Source: Hymenobacter edaphi (GTDB taxonomy: Bacteria; Bacteroidota; Bacteroidia; Cytophagales; Hymenobacteraceae). Taken from it: a stretch of 64,000 nt of DNA. Positions 8,640 to 17,201 of this stretch are shown here, one piece after another. The notes under the pieces are model-generated. The model was given only the letters and a program-made list of their open reading frames with translations. It was not told the origin of the DNA and searched no databases. The stretch lies in assembly GCF_003258365.1 (NCBI RefSeq), contig NZ_QHKM01000011.1, forward strand, positions 57,467 through 121,466, read 5' to 3'. How positions within the stretch are numbered: position 1 is the first letter of the stretch; the number at the start of each line of letters is the position of its first letter. A program made the position numbers and the translations under genes.

Positions 8640-9749
8640 TCAGCTGTGCAGCCGGTAAAAGCGGAAAAACGGGTGCTCGATGGCCAGGATTTCGGTGCGG
8701 GCGAAACCGGCGCCGCGGGCGTAGCGGGCCAGGGTGCCGGGGCGCATCACGGTACCGGTTTCGGCAGAAGGCTCCTCGGCCTTGCCCACCGGCAGGCAGT
8801 GCAGAATGCTGAAGCCGTACATCAGCCGCTCAATGGGGTCGGCGCTGACGGAAAACTGCTCGGCCACCCGCTCGTCCATCACCAGCACGGCGCCGCCGGG
8901 GCCGGCCAGGCGGCGCATGGCGCGCAGCACCGCCACCGGCTGAGCCATGTCGTGCAGGCACTCGAAGGCCGTGACCAGGTCGTAGTGCCCGGCGGTGAGC
9001 GGGGCCTCGGCGGCGTCCTGCACCCGGATGCGCACCCGCCCGGCGAGGCCCGCGGCGGCCACGTTGGCCTGGGCCAGCGCCACCGATTCCTCGTCCAGGT
9101 CGAAGCCGTCGACCACCACGTGCGGGTAGCTCTGCGCCAGCCCGATGGCCGACCAGCCGGCGCCACAGCCGATGTCGGCCACGCGGGCGGGCGGCGCGGC
9201 CTGCCGCAGGCGGGCGTCGATATCGGGCAGGCCGGGCAGCCACTCCTGGCCGAGCTGCTGCAGAAACATGGTACGGTTCTGACCGGCCTGGCCCTCGCGC
9301 ATGTCGGGGCCGTAGGCGCCGAAGGAAAGGCCGCCGCCGCTGCGGTAGGAGGCCACCACAGCCGGCAGCGGGTGCACGATGCCGGCCATCAGTTGGGCCA
9401 GCGGAGCGAGGTACTGCAGGCTGTTTTCGTCGGCCAGCACTTCGGCCGGGCCGGGCGGCAGGGCAAAGCGCCGCTCCTCGGCCGGGGCCCGCTCGTCGTC
9501 GACGGTGAGAATGGCTGATACCGCCTGCTGCTCCAGCCACTCCCGGGCGTAACGGGCATCGGTGCCGCTGCGGCGGGCCAGCTGGGCGGCGGTGAGCGGG
9601 CCGCTGCGGGCCAGCACCTGGTAGTAGCCCAGGCGCACGCCCAGATACACGCCGAACACGTCGAGCGTGCCCAGCAACGACTGCACGAACCGGTCGGCAA
9701 AGGCTTCGGCGCTGACCTCGGCGGCCGCGGCGCTTGTGGTGGTTTCCAT
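8640..9749 (-). CDS. Class I SAM-dependent methyltransferase with N-terminal winged-helix region
   Basis: A 369-residue protein. Residues about 15-90 form a winged-helix-like dimerisation region (LTAAQLARRSGTDARYAREW) as in small-molecule methyltransferases of the Rv2258c-like group. The C-terminal Rossmann domain has motif I VADIGCGAGWSAIGLA, an acidic residue at the next strand (VDGFDLDEE) and motif IV-like TAFECLHDM. The start at ATG 9749 (METTTSAAAA) is chosen because upstream in-frame sequence is non-coding in character. Substrate is unknown. It sits divergent from the glycogen branching-type enzyme; no functional link is evident. Confidence 0.8.
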   Translation of the reverse strand: METTTSAAAAEVSAEAFADRFVQSLLGTLDVFGVYLGVRLGYYQVLARSGPLTAAQLARRSGTDARYAREWLEQQAVSAILTVDDERAPAEERRFALPPGPAEVLADENSLQYLAPLAQLMAGIVHPLPAVVASYRSGGGLSFGAYGPDMREGQAGQNRTMFLQQLGQEWLPGLPDIDARLRQAAPPARVADIGCGAGWSAIGLAQSYPHVVVDGFDLDEESVALAQANVAAAGLAGRVRIRVQDAAEAPLTAGHYDLVTAFECLHDMAQPVAVLRAMRRLAGPGGAVLVMDERVAEQFSVSADPIERLMYGFSILHCLPVGKAEEPSAETGTVMRPGTLARYARGAGFARTEILAIEHPFFRFYRLHS

Positions 9750-9935
9750 AACGCTCCGGGGTTGGGTTGACGACACCGCCGGCGGACAGCTTCCGCCGGG
9801 CTTATCGTCAAGGTAATCAATATCAACCACTAGCGCCCTGGGCCGCTTCCCGGGCTGTAACCGCGGCCGGCACAACCTAAACTCGACAAAAGCAGTTACT
9901 GCCTACTGATTTTGCCGCACACCTTGCTTTCTTAC

Positions 9936-11789
9936 ATGCCTAGCACCTCAACCCCGAAACAACCGCGCCGCACTACTCAGCCGGCCGCTCCCGTGGCTGC
10001 CCTGCCCACTGGCATGGGTGCCATTCTGCACGATAAAGGCGTGGCCTTCCGCGTGTGGGCCCCGCACGCCCGGGCCGTCGCCGTGGTCGGGCCCTTCAAC
10101 GACTGGAACCCCGAAGCCCACCCGCTGCAGCACGAAGCCGACGGCTACTGGGCCGCCGACATCCCCGGCCTGCAAGCCGGCACCGAGTACAAATTCTGGC
10201 TCAAGGGCGAAAACGGCCAGGAGCTGACCCGCCACGACCCCTACGCCCGCGAAGTCACCCACTCGGCCGGCAACTCGGTGGTGCACGACCCCAACTTCGA
10301 CTGGGGCGACGACCATTTCGAGATGCCCGCCTGGAACGAGCTGGTGATTTACGAGCTGCACGTGGGCACCTTCTACGCCCCCGACCCCGCCCGACCCGGC
10401 AGCTTCCGCGACGCCATTGAGAAGCTGGGCTACCTGAAGGACCTTGGCATCAACGCCGTGGAAATCATGCCGGCCACGGAGTTTCCGGGCAGCCTGTCGT
10501 GGGGCTACAACCCGGCCCACCCCTACGCCATCGAAACCGACTACGGCGGACCGCTGGCCTTTAAGGAGTTTATCCGGGCCGCCCACCAGCACGGCATTGC
10601 GGTGATTCTGGACGTGGTGTATAACCACTTCGGCCCCGGCGACCTGGACCTGTGGCAGTTCGACGGCTGGAGCGAGAATGACGGCGGCGGCATCTACTTC
10701 TACAACGACTGGCGCGCCGAAACGCCCTGGGGCCACAACCGCCCCGACTACGGCCGCCCCGAAGTGCGCCAGTACATCCGCGACAACGCCCTGCTCTGGC
10801 TGGAAGAATACCGCGTGGATGGCCTCCGGGCCGACGCCATTGCCCACATCCGCAACGTGGACGGCACCAACGACCCCGCCCGCGACCTGCCCGACGGCTG
10901 GAGCCTGATGAAGTGGGTGAACGAGGAAGTGCACGCCCGCATGCCCTGGAAAATCACCATCGCGGAGGACTTGCTCGGCAACGAGTACATCACCAAAACG
11001 CCCGGCGAAGGCGGCCAGGGCTTTTCCACGCAGTGGGATTCGGCCTTCGTGTACCCGGTGCGCGAGGCGCTGGTGACGCCCAACGACCAGGACCGCAGCA
11101 TGCCCGCCGTGGCCGCGGCGCTGACGAAAGTGTACAACGGCGAGGCGTTTCAGCGCGTCATCTACACCGAGTCGCACGACGAGGTGGCCAACGGCAAGGC
11201 CCGCGTGACCGAGGAAATCATGCCCGGCGACGCGGCTTCGTGGTTTCCGAAGAAACGCTCCACCCTGGGCGCGGCGCTGGTTTTCACCGCCCCCGGCATC
11301 CCGATGATTTTCCAGGGCCAGCCCATGCTCGCCGACGGCTCGTTTTCGGACGACCAGCCGCTGGACTGGGCCCGCGAGGAGCAGTTTGCGGGGCTGGTGC
11401 ACCTGTACCGCGACCTGATTGCGCTGCGCCGCAACTACCACGGCACCACCCGCGGCCTGCTGGGCCAGCACATCGAGGTGTTTCACGTCAACGACGACGA
11501 GAAGGTGCTGGCCTTCCGCCGCTGGGACGCCGGCGGCCCCGCCGACGACACCATCGTGCTCTGCAACTTCGCCGACCGCGGCCACGACGCCTACACCATC
11601 GGCCTGCCGGCGGGCGGGCAGTGGCAGGTGCGCTTCAACTCCGACTGGGCCGGCTACGACCAGGAATTCGGCAACTTCGAGAGCGTGGGTGCCGAGGCCG
11701 AGGCGGGCGACTACGACGGGCAGCCGTTTGCCGGCACCTTCGGGCTGGCGCCGTACTCGGTGCTGATTATTTCGCAGGACGCGGAGTAG
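9936..11789 (+). CDS. GH13 alpha-glucan branching-type enzyme with CBM48
   Basis: A 617-residue alpha-amylase-superfamily enzyme. An N-terminal CBM48-type beta-sandwich (about residues 30-115, GVAFRVWAPHARAVAVVGPFN) precedes the catalytic barrel. The retaining GH13 triad is visible: Asp300 in GLRADAIAH (nucleophile), Glu344 in TIAEDLL (acid/base) and Asp415 in TESHDE. A C-terminal beta domain follows. Domain order resembles GlgB branching enzymes and TreZ trehalohydrolases; the next gene is a glycogen synthase, so alpha-1,6 branching of glycogen is the likeliest role, though trehalohydrolase or debranching activity cannot be excluded. ATG 9936 is preferred to a TTG 24 bases upstream. Confidence 0.83.
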   Translation: MPSTSTPKQPRRTTQPAAPVAALPTGMGAILHDKGVAFRVWAPHARAVAVVGPFNDWNPEAHPLQHEADGYWAADIPGLQAGTEYKFWLKGENGQELTRHDPYAREVTHSAGNSVVHDPNFDWGDDHFEMPAWNELVIYELHVGTFYAPDPARPGSFRDAIEKLGYLKDLGINAVEIMPATEFPGSLSWGYNPAHPYAIETDYGGPLAFKEFIRAAHQHGIAVILDVVYNHFGPGDLDLWQFDGWSENDGGGIYFYNDWRAETPWGHNRPDYGRPEVRQYIRDNALLWLEEYRVDGLRADAIAHIRNVDGTNDPARDLPDGWSLMKWVNEEVHARMPWKITIAEDLLGNEYITKTPGEGGQGFSTQWDSAFVYPVREALVTPNDQDRSMPAVAAALTKVYNGEAFQRVIYTESHDEVANGKARVTEEIMPGDAASWFPKKRSTLGAALVFTAPGIPMIFQGQPMLADGSFSDDQPLDWAREEQFAGLVHLYRDLIALRRNYHGTTRGLLGQHIEVFHVNDDEKVLAFRRWDAGGPADDTIVLCNFADRGHDAYTIGLPAGGQWQVRFNSDWAGYDQEFGNFESVGAEAEAGDYDGQPFAGTFGLAPYSVLIISQDAE

Positions 11790-11927
11790 CTTCGGCAGCA
11801 AATCGGAGCGGCGGGCGGCGGTGGTTTTGAAAAAAACTGCGCCGCCCGCCTTTTTGCTGATGTTTTGCCCTTGAAACCACCGGGCAGCTTCTATCTTGCC
11901 GCAAGTCCTCCAACGCGCCCTTACCGA

Positions 11928-13772
11928 ATGCAATTTCCCGCCTCCGCCCCCGAAACCGTTGTGCCCAGCGCCCTGCTCCTGGAAGTTGCCTGGGAAGTCT
12001 GCAACCAGGTCGGCGGCATCTACACCGTTATTCGCTCCAAAGTCCCGGCCACCGTCGACGTGTGGAACGACCGGTACTGCCTGCTCGGGCCCTACTTTCC
12101 GCAGCAGGCCCAGGCCGAGTTCGAGCCGCTGTCGGACACCCAGCTGGCCGCCGCCTACCACGACCCGGTGGCCCGCGCCGTGCGCCGCCTGCGCCAGCAG
12201 GGCGTGGAGGTGCACTACGGCCACTGGCTGGTGACGGGCAAGCCGCGGGTGGTGCTGATTTCGCCCTTCCAGGCCTACCACCAGCTCGGGCAACTCAAGT
12301 CCGACCTGTGGCACCACCACCACATTCCCTCGCAGGAGCACGACGATTTGCTGCACCAGGTCACGGCCTTCGGGCACCTGGCCACGCGCTTTGTGCAGAC
12401 GCTGGAGGCCGAAGCCGAAGCCGCCGAGTACCGCATCATTGCCCACTTCCACGAGTGGATGGTGGGCTCGGCCATTCCGGCCCTGCGTCGCGAGCAAACC
12501 AAGGCCAAGCTGGTGTTTACCACCCACGCCACCCTGCTCGGCCGCTATTTGGCCATGAACGACCCGAACTTCTACGACCACCTGCTGTACGTGGACTGGG
12601 AGCGGGAAGCCAAGCACTTCAACATCGAGACGGCCGTGCGCATGGAGCGCGCCGCGGCGCACGGCGCCCACGTGTTCACCACGGTATCGGAGCTGACGGT
12701 GCGGGAGTGCATTTACCTGCTCGACCGGATTCCGGACGCGGTGCTGCCCAACGGGCTGAACATCGAGCGGTTTGTGGCCCTGCACGAGTTTCAGAACCTG
12801 CACCAGCAGTACAAGTCGAAGATTCACGAATTCGTGATGGCGCACTTCTTCCAGTCGTATTCCTTCGACCTGGACAAGACGCTGTACTTCTTCACCTCCG
12901 GCCGCTACGAGTACCACAACAAGGGCTTCGACGTGACGCTGGAGGCCGTGGCGCGCCTGAACTACCGCATTCAGCAGAGCGGGCTGGAGGGGCAGGTGGT
13001 CTTGTTCATGATTACCAAGCGGCCCTACCACAGCATCAACGCCGAGGTGCTGCAGAGCCGCGCCATGCTCGACGAGGTGCAGAGCACCTGCGAGGCCATC
13101 GAGCAGCAGGTGGGCGAAAAGCTGTTTTACCAGGCCGCCAGCTCCTCCGATTACCAGCTGCCCAACCTCAACGACCTCGTCGACGACTACTGGAAGCTGC
13201 GCTACCGCCGCGCCCTGCAAAGCTGGAAAACCACCCGCCTGCCCCCGGTCATCACCCACAACCTGGTGGACGACTCCAAGGACGACATCCTGGAATTCGT
13301 GCGCCGCGCCAACCTGGTGAACAACCGTCACGACCGCGTGAAGGTGGTGTACCACCCCGATTTCGTGTCCACCACCTCCCCGCTGTTCGGCATGGAGTAC
13401 GGGCAGTTCGTGCGCGGCTGCCACCTGGGCATCTTCCCCAGCTACTACGAGCCCTGGGGCTACACCCCGCTGGAGTGCATTGCCCGCGGCGTGCCGGCCG
13501 TCACCTCCGACCTCTCCGGCTTCGGCGACTACGTGCAGCAGCACGTGCCCGACCACGAGCAGAAGGGCATTTTCGTGGTGCGCCGCAAGGAGCGCAGCTT
13601 CGACGAGGCCGCCGAGGAGCTGACCGACATGCTCTGGCGCTTCGTGATGCTCAACCGCCGGGAGCGAATCATGCAGCGCAACCAGGTGGAAAGCTCCTCC
13701 GGGCAGTTCGACTGGCACCAGCTGCGCCAGCACTACGACCGCGCCTACGAGCTGGCCCTGGAGCGGGAGTAA
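11928..13772 (+). CDS. Glycogen synthase, GT3 (eukaryote-type) family
   Basis: A 614-residue retaining glycosyltransferase that elongates alpha-1,4-glucan. The N-terminal WEVCNQVGGIYTVIRSK is the GT3 glycogen-synthase signature, distinct from the GlgA (GT5) KTGGL motif; further GT3-like blocks are HFHEWM and the C-terminal PSYYEPWGYTPLE, which holds the catalytic glutamate region. Start at ATG 11928 is the first Met in frame; upstream codons are non-coding. A possible promoter element TATCTTGC lies at 11892. GT3 enzymes usually use UDP-glucose, whereas bacterial GlgA uses ADP-glucose. It follows the branching-type enzyme (138-base gap), forming a two-gene glycogen locus. Confidence 0.9.
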   Translation: MQFPASAPETVVPSALLLEVAWEVCNQVGGIYTVIRSKVPATVDVWNDRYCLLGPYFPQQAQAEFEPLSDTQLAAAYHDPVARAVRRLRQQGVEVHYGHWLVTGKPRVVLISPFQAYHQLGQLKSDLWHHHHIPSQEHDDLLHQVTAFGHLATRFVQTLEAEAEAAEYRIIAHFHEWMVGSAIPALRREQTKAKLVFTTHATLLGRYLAMNDPNFYDHLLYVDWEREAKHFNIETAVRMERAAAHGAHVFTTVSELTVRECIYLLDRIPDAVLPNGLNIERFVALHEFQNLHQQYKSKIHEFVMAHFFQSYSFDLDKTLYFFTSGRYEYHNKGFDVTLEAVARLNYRIQQSGLEGQVVLFMITKRPYHSINAEVLQSRAMLDEVQSTCEAIEQQVGEKLFYQAASSSDYQLPNLNDLVDDYWKLRYRRALQSWKTTRLPPVITHNLVDDSKDDILEFVRRANLVNNRHDRVKVVYHPDFVSTTSPLFGMEYGQFVRGCHLGIFPSYYEPWGYTPLECIARGVPAVTSDLSGFGDYVQQHVPDHEQKGIFVVRRKERSFDEAAEELTDMLWRFVMLNRRERIMQRNQVESSSGQFDWHQLRQHYDRAYELALERE

Positions 13773-13778
13773 GCGGCC

Positions 13779-14606
13779 ATGAAACGCCTGCTCCTGCCCT
13801 GCCTGCTGCTGGCCGTCAGCACGGCCCTGGCCAACGAGTTCTGGCTGCAGCCCACGCGCTTCGCCGTGGCGCCCGGCAGCCGCGTGCACCTGGGCCGCTG
13901 GGTGGGCGCCGATTTCAAGGGCACGCGCTGGACCGGGCAGAGCGCCCGGCTGGAGCGGCTGCTGCACCTGCCGCCCGGCGCCGCCGAACCCGTGGACCTC
14001 ACGGCCCCGGCCCGGCAGGCCGACACGCTCAGCACCACCGTGGAGCTGCGGCAGCCCGGCGTGCACCTGCTGGCCCTGCGCACCAACGACGCCTACCTCA
14101 CCCTGCCCGCCGCCGAGTTTGAGGCGTACCTGAAGGAAGAAGGCCTGAGCGACATCAGCTGGCAGCGGCAGCGGCGCAAGCAGCAGGACAAGCCCGGCCG
14201 CGAGGCCTACCGCCGCTGCGCCAAAACCCTGATGCTGGCCGGCCCCGCCGGGGCCGTATCGGCGGCCGACACCACTTACCGGCGCCGCGTGGGTCATCCG
14301 CTTGAAATCATCCCCGAGCAAAACCCCTACACGCTGGCGCCGGGGGCCTCGCTCACCGTGCGCGTGCTGGCCGACGGCCGCCCCGCCGCGGCCCAGGCCG
14401 TGCAGGTGTGGCTGCGGCCCGTGGGCGGGCAACCGCCCAAACATTTTACCCTGCACACCAACCAAAACGGCCGGGCGCTGTTTCAGCTGCAGGCTCCGGC
14501 CGAAGTGCTATTGGCCGCCGTGCGCATGGTTCCGCTCGCCAAGCACCCGCAGGCCGACTGGCAAAGCACCTGGGCCTCGCTCACTTTCGGGGCGGTGGGG
14601 CGCTGA
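13779..14606 (+). CDS. DUF4198-family secreted protein
   Basis: A 275-residue exported protein: signal peptide in the first 18 residues (MKRLLLP...STALANE). The sequence ANEFWLQP at the mature N-terminus, the central EFEAYLKEEGLSDI and the later R..YRR.AKTL block fit DUF4198, a periplasmic beta-rich family sometimes associated with metal uptake. A C-terminal Ig-like or carboxypeptidase-regulatory-like region (LEIIPEQNPYTLAPG to the end) is typical. The gene starts 6 bases after glycogen synthase, so it is probably co-transcribed, although the functional link is unclear. Confidence 0.75.
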   Translation: MKRLLLPCLLLAVSTALANEFWLQPTRFAVAPGSRVHLGRWVGADFKGTRWTGQSARLERLLHLPPGAAEPVDLTAPARQADTLSTTVELRQPGVHLLALRTNDAYLTLPAAEFEAYLKEEGLSDISWQRQRRKQQDKPGREAYRRCAKTLMLAGPAGAVSAADTTYRRRVGHPLEIIPEQNPYTLAPGASLTVRVLADGRPAAAQAVQVWLRPVGGQPPKHFTLHTNQNGRALFQLQAPAEVLLAAVRMVPLAKHPQADWQSTWASLTFGAVGR

Positions 14607-14669
14607 AATTGGCGGAAAACCTATAACTTCGTAGGGTTCCGCCTATACCAGACACCCGGCTTTTTTTCT

Positions 14670-14677
14670 TACCTTCG
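14670..14677 (+). promoter_or_regulatory. Candidate -7 promoter element for the STAS gene
   Basis: TACCTTCG matches the Bacteroidota -7 consensus TAnnTTTG at all but one base and lies 37 bases before the STAS-protein ATG. No clear -33 TTG was seen. Confidence 0.4.
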
Positions 14678-14714
14678 CAACCTACCCCCTCTTCGCACAA
14701 CCCTCCTTCCTGGT

Positions 14715-15089
14715 ATGAAGTACTCCATCGATAAAAAAGAGAACTACACGATCATCACGATTGACGAGAAAAAGCTCGACACCACCGTCGCGCCGGACCT
14801 GAAGTCGGAGTTCGTGAAGCTCAACGCCGAGGGCATCAACAACCTGATCCTCGACCTGCAGAACGTGAAGTACACTGATTCGTCGGGTCTGAGCTCCATC
14901 CTGATTGCCAACCGCCTCTGCAACTCCACCGGTGGCCTGCTCGTGCTGACGGGCCTGCAGGACCACGTGATGAAGCTCATCACCATTTCCAAGCTGGAAT
15001 CGGTGCTGCACATCCTGCCCACGGTGGAAGAAGGCATCGACCGTATTTTCCTGCACGCCATCGAGCGCGACCTGACCAGCAAGGAGTAG
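14715..15089 (+). CDS. STAS-domain protein (anti-sigma factor antagonist-like)
   Basis: A 124-residue single STAS domain. The motif YTDSSGLS places Asp55-Ser56-Ser57-Gly58 where SpoIIAA-type antagonists carry the serine phosphorylated by a partner kinase. It would normally bind an anti-sigma factor or other GHKL kinase to control gene expression or signalling, but no such partner is encoded nearby. Codon use and AT content are lower-GC at the 5' end than in the neighbours. It is followed by a strong hairpin terminator at 15111 and then by ribonuclease Z; this gene pairing recurs in related bacteria as far as I recall. Confidence 0.85.
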   Translation: MKYSIDKKENYTIITIDEKKLDTTVAPDLKSEFVKLNAEGINNLILDLQNVKYTDSSGLSSILIANRLCNSTGGLLVLTGLQDHVMKLITISKLESVLHILPTVEEGIDRIFLHAIERDLTSKE

Positions 15090-15110
15090 TTTTCGTCTAG
15101 GTGTCAGTTG

Positions 15111-15165
15111 CGAGGTTGTCAGTTGTCAGTTCGAGAAGCTGACAACTGACAACCTCGCTCGTTTT
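15111..15165 (+). terminator. Hairpin terminator after the STAS gene, built from TGTCAGTTG repeats
   Basis: Perfect 19-base arms 15111-15129 and 15139-15157, 9-base loop, followed by a short T-run at 15161. The arms consist of repeated GTCAGTT/AACTGAC words that continue downstream to the ribonuclease Z start. Confidence 0.75.
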
Positions 15166-15218
15166 GTAGCCGCCCCAAGCTGCACCTGACAACTGGCAAC
15201 TAACAACTGACAACTGTT
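15166..15218. repeat. AACTGAC/CAACT short-repeat tract before rnz
   Basis: Between the hairpin and the rnz start codon the words ACAACT and CTGACAACT recur every 7-9 bases from 15187 to 15216, the same word family as in the hairpin at 15111 and the tracts at 16131 and 16366. The tract ends three bases before the TTG start codon, so it forms the whole 5' untranslated region of rnz. Confidence 0.7.
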
Positions 15219-16130
15219 TTGGAGTTTGAGCTAACGATACTCGGCAGCGCTTCGGCCACGCCCATGCTCGGGCGCCACCACACGGCGCAGGTGCTTGCCG
15301 TGGGTCGCGAGCCGTATCTGATTGACTGCGGCGAGGCCACCCAGGAGCGCCTGATTGAGCAGCGCATCCGCTTCGGGCGCATCAACTGCATCTTTATCTC
15401 GCACCTGCACGGCGACCATTTCTTCGGCCTCTTCGGCCTGCTGGGCACCCTGCACCTGCAGGGCCGCACCGAGCCGCTGCGCATTTTCGGTCCCGCCGGC
15501 CTCGACGAAATTCTGACCACCCAGTTGCGCTGCTCCGGCACCCCGCTGAACTACGACGTGGACTTTGTGGCGGTGGATACCGAGCGGCACCAGCTGATCT
15601 ATTCCGACCAGCTGGTGCAGGTGTATACCCTGCCGATGCGCCACCGCATTCCGTGCTGCGGCTACCTGTTTCGGGAGCAGCCCCGGCGCCGGCGCCTGCT
15701 CAAGGAAGTTCTGCCCGACTCGCTCACGCCCGAGCAGCTGCAGGCCCTCACGCGCGGCGAAGACCTCCACGACGCGGCCGGCCACGTGTGGCTGCGCCAC
15801 CACGACGTGACCACCGAGCCGCCCGCACCCCGCAGCTACGCCTACTGCTCCGACACGGTGTACCAGGAAAGCCTGGCGGAGCTGGTGCGCGGCGTCGACC
15901 TGCTCTACCACGAGTGCACCTTCCTGCACGAAATGCTCGACCGGGCCCAGCAAACCGGCCATTCCACCGCCCGCCAAGCCGGGCAGCTGGCGCGCCTGGC
16001 CGAGGTCAAGCAACTGCTCATCGGCCACTTCTCCTCCCGCTACCGCGACCTGCAGCCCCTGCTCAGCGAAGCCCGCCGCGAGTTCGAGCCCACCCAGCTG
16101 GCCGTCGAAGGCCTCACCGTGACGCTGTAG
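15219..16130 (+). CDS. rnz: Ribonuclease Z
   Basis: A 303-residue metallo-beta-lactamase-fold endonuclease that trims tRNA 3' trailers. The zinc motif SHLHGDH (His62, His64, Asp66, His67) is intact; further ligands are in MRHRIPCCGY, SYAYCSDT and the C-terminal GHFSSRY. The protein must start at TTG 15219 (MEFELTILGS), because no ATG exists before residue 16 and upstream sequence is repeat. Length is normal for bacterial RNase Z (about 300). Upstream is the STAS gene. Repeat tracts flank the gene on both sides. Confidence 0.95.
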   Translation: MEFELTILGSASATPMLGRHHTAQVLAVGREPYLIDCGEATQERLIEQRIRFGRINCIFISHLHGDHFFGLFGLLGTLHLQGRTEPLRIFGPAGLDEILTTQLRCSGTPLNYDVDFVAVDTERHQLIYSDQLVQVYTLPMRHRIPCCGYLFREQPRRRRLLKEVLPDSLTPEQLQALTRGEDLHDAAGHVWLRHHDVTTEPPAPRSYAYCSDTVYQESLAELVRGVDLLYHECTFLHEMLDRAQQTGHSTARQAGQLARLAEVKQLLIGHFSSRYRDLQPLLSEARREFEPTQLAVEGLTVTL

Positions 16131-16190
16131 CAGTTGGCAGTTGGCAGTTGGCAGTTGGCAGTTGGCAGTTGGCAGTTGGCAGTTGGCAGT
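16131..16190. repeat. Tandem 7-bp repeat (CAGTTGG), about 8.6 copies
   Basis: The heptamer CAGTTGG is repeated without a mismatch from the base after the rnz stop codon to 16190. Pure tracts like this are prone to slippage, so copy number may differ between isolates. It belongs to the same CAGTTG word family as the tract upstream of rnz. Confidence 0.95.
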
Positions 16191-16284
16191 TATGAACTGG
16201 CTTCGTCTGGGCAGGTTGCGTTTTTTCCTGCCGAAGCTTAGTTTCTTTGCAGCTTCAACTGCTGAAGTTGTTTAGACAGTTAAA

Positions 16285-16318
16285 AGAACGTCATGCTTCG
16301 ACTGCGCTCAGCATGACG
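16285..16318. repeat. REP-like palindrome, GTCATGCT/AGCATGAC
   Basis: Arms 16289-16297 and 16310-16318 are perfect 9-base complements around a 12-base loop. Read on the minus strand the element contains CTGAGC...CGAAGCAT and ends in GACGTTC, sharing the core words of the hairpins at 6143 and 59432. Confidence 0.75.
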
Positions 16319-16400
16319 CCCTGATTAATTTTCGGCGACTTCCTAAACAGCTTCGCTTGTTGGCCTGACAACCCGCAACTGACAACTGATAATTCCCTTC

Positions 16401-17174
16401 ATGTCTACCCCGGCCAACGCGCTGTTTGCCCACAAGAAGCAGCAGCTGTATTTGGTGCTCAGCGCCATCTTCATCGTCAATGCCCTGCTGGCCGAAATCA
16501 TCGGGGTGAAGATTTTCCACGTCAACGGACTGATCGGCCTGCCCGAATCGGTGCCGGGCGACCTGACGGCGGGCGTGCTGATCTGGCCGGCGGTGTTCGT
16601 AACCACGGACATCCTGAACGAGTACTTCGGGCCCCGGGGCGTGCTGCGGGTGAGTTTGCTCACGGCCGGGCTGATCCTGTACGCCTTTGCCGTCATCTAC
16701 GCCACCACCCGCCTGCAGCCCGCCGCCTTCTGGCTCGACGTCAACAAAACCGACGCCCAGGGCCGGCCCTTCGACATTGACTACGCCTACCAGAGCATTT
16801 TCCGGCAGGGCGGCAACATCATCATCGGCTCCATCGCGGCCTTCATCATTGGCCAGCTGCTCGACGCGACGGTGTTTCAGCGCCTGCGCCGCATCACCGG
16901 CAGCCGCCTGATCTGGCTGCGGGCTACCGGCTCCACGCTCGTCTCGCAGCTGGTCGACTCGTTTGTGGTCTTGTTCGTGGCCTTCTACGTGTTCGGCAAC
17001 TGGTCCTTCGAGCAGGTCTTGCGCGTGGCCAACACCAACTACTGGTATAAATTCGCGGCGGCGGTGCTGCTCACGCCGGTGCTCTACCTGGCCCACAACC
17101 TTATCGACCGGTACCTGGGCCGGGCCGAAACTTCGGAGCTGCAGACGGAAGCCGCTGCGGATGTAAGCGTGTAA
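16401..17174 (+). CDS. yhhQ: Queuosine precursor transporter (YhhQ family)
   Basis: A 257-residue inner-membrane protein with six to seven hydrophobic segments. The blocks NALLAEIIGVKIF, VFVTTDILNEYFG and QLVDSFVVLFVAFY are characteristic of the YhhQ/COG1738 family, which salvages preQ0/preQ1, the precursors of queuosine in tRNA. Ahead of its ATG (16401) lies another short CTGACAACTGA repeat at 16366-16390. It is 27 bases upstream of a low-GC hypothetical gene. Confidence 0.92.
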   Translation: MSTPANALFAHKKQQLYLVLSAIFIVNALLAEIIGVKIFHVNGLIGLPESVPGDLTAGVLIWPAVFVTTDILNEYFGPRGVLRVSLLTAGLILYAFAVIYATTRLQPAAFWLDVNKTDAQGRPFDIDYAYQSIFRQGGNIIIGSIAAFIIGQLLDATVFQRLRRITGSRLIWLRATGSTLVSQLVDSFVVLFVAFYVFGNWSFEQVLRVANTNYWYKFAAAVLLTPVLYLAHNLIDRYLGRAETSELQTEAAADVSV

Positions 17175-17201
17175 GGCGGTTTGCCACTGCACTTCAAGCC
17201 A

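Noticed and set aside
9948..14465. Very long minus-strand ORF (1505 codons) antisense to the glycogen genes
   Set aside because: Antisense to two strongly supported enzymes; long open frames opposite GC-rich genes are expected and the translation has no recognised domain.
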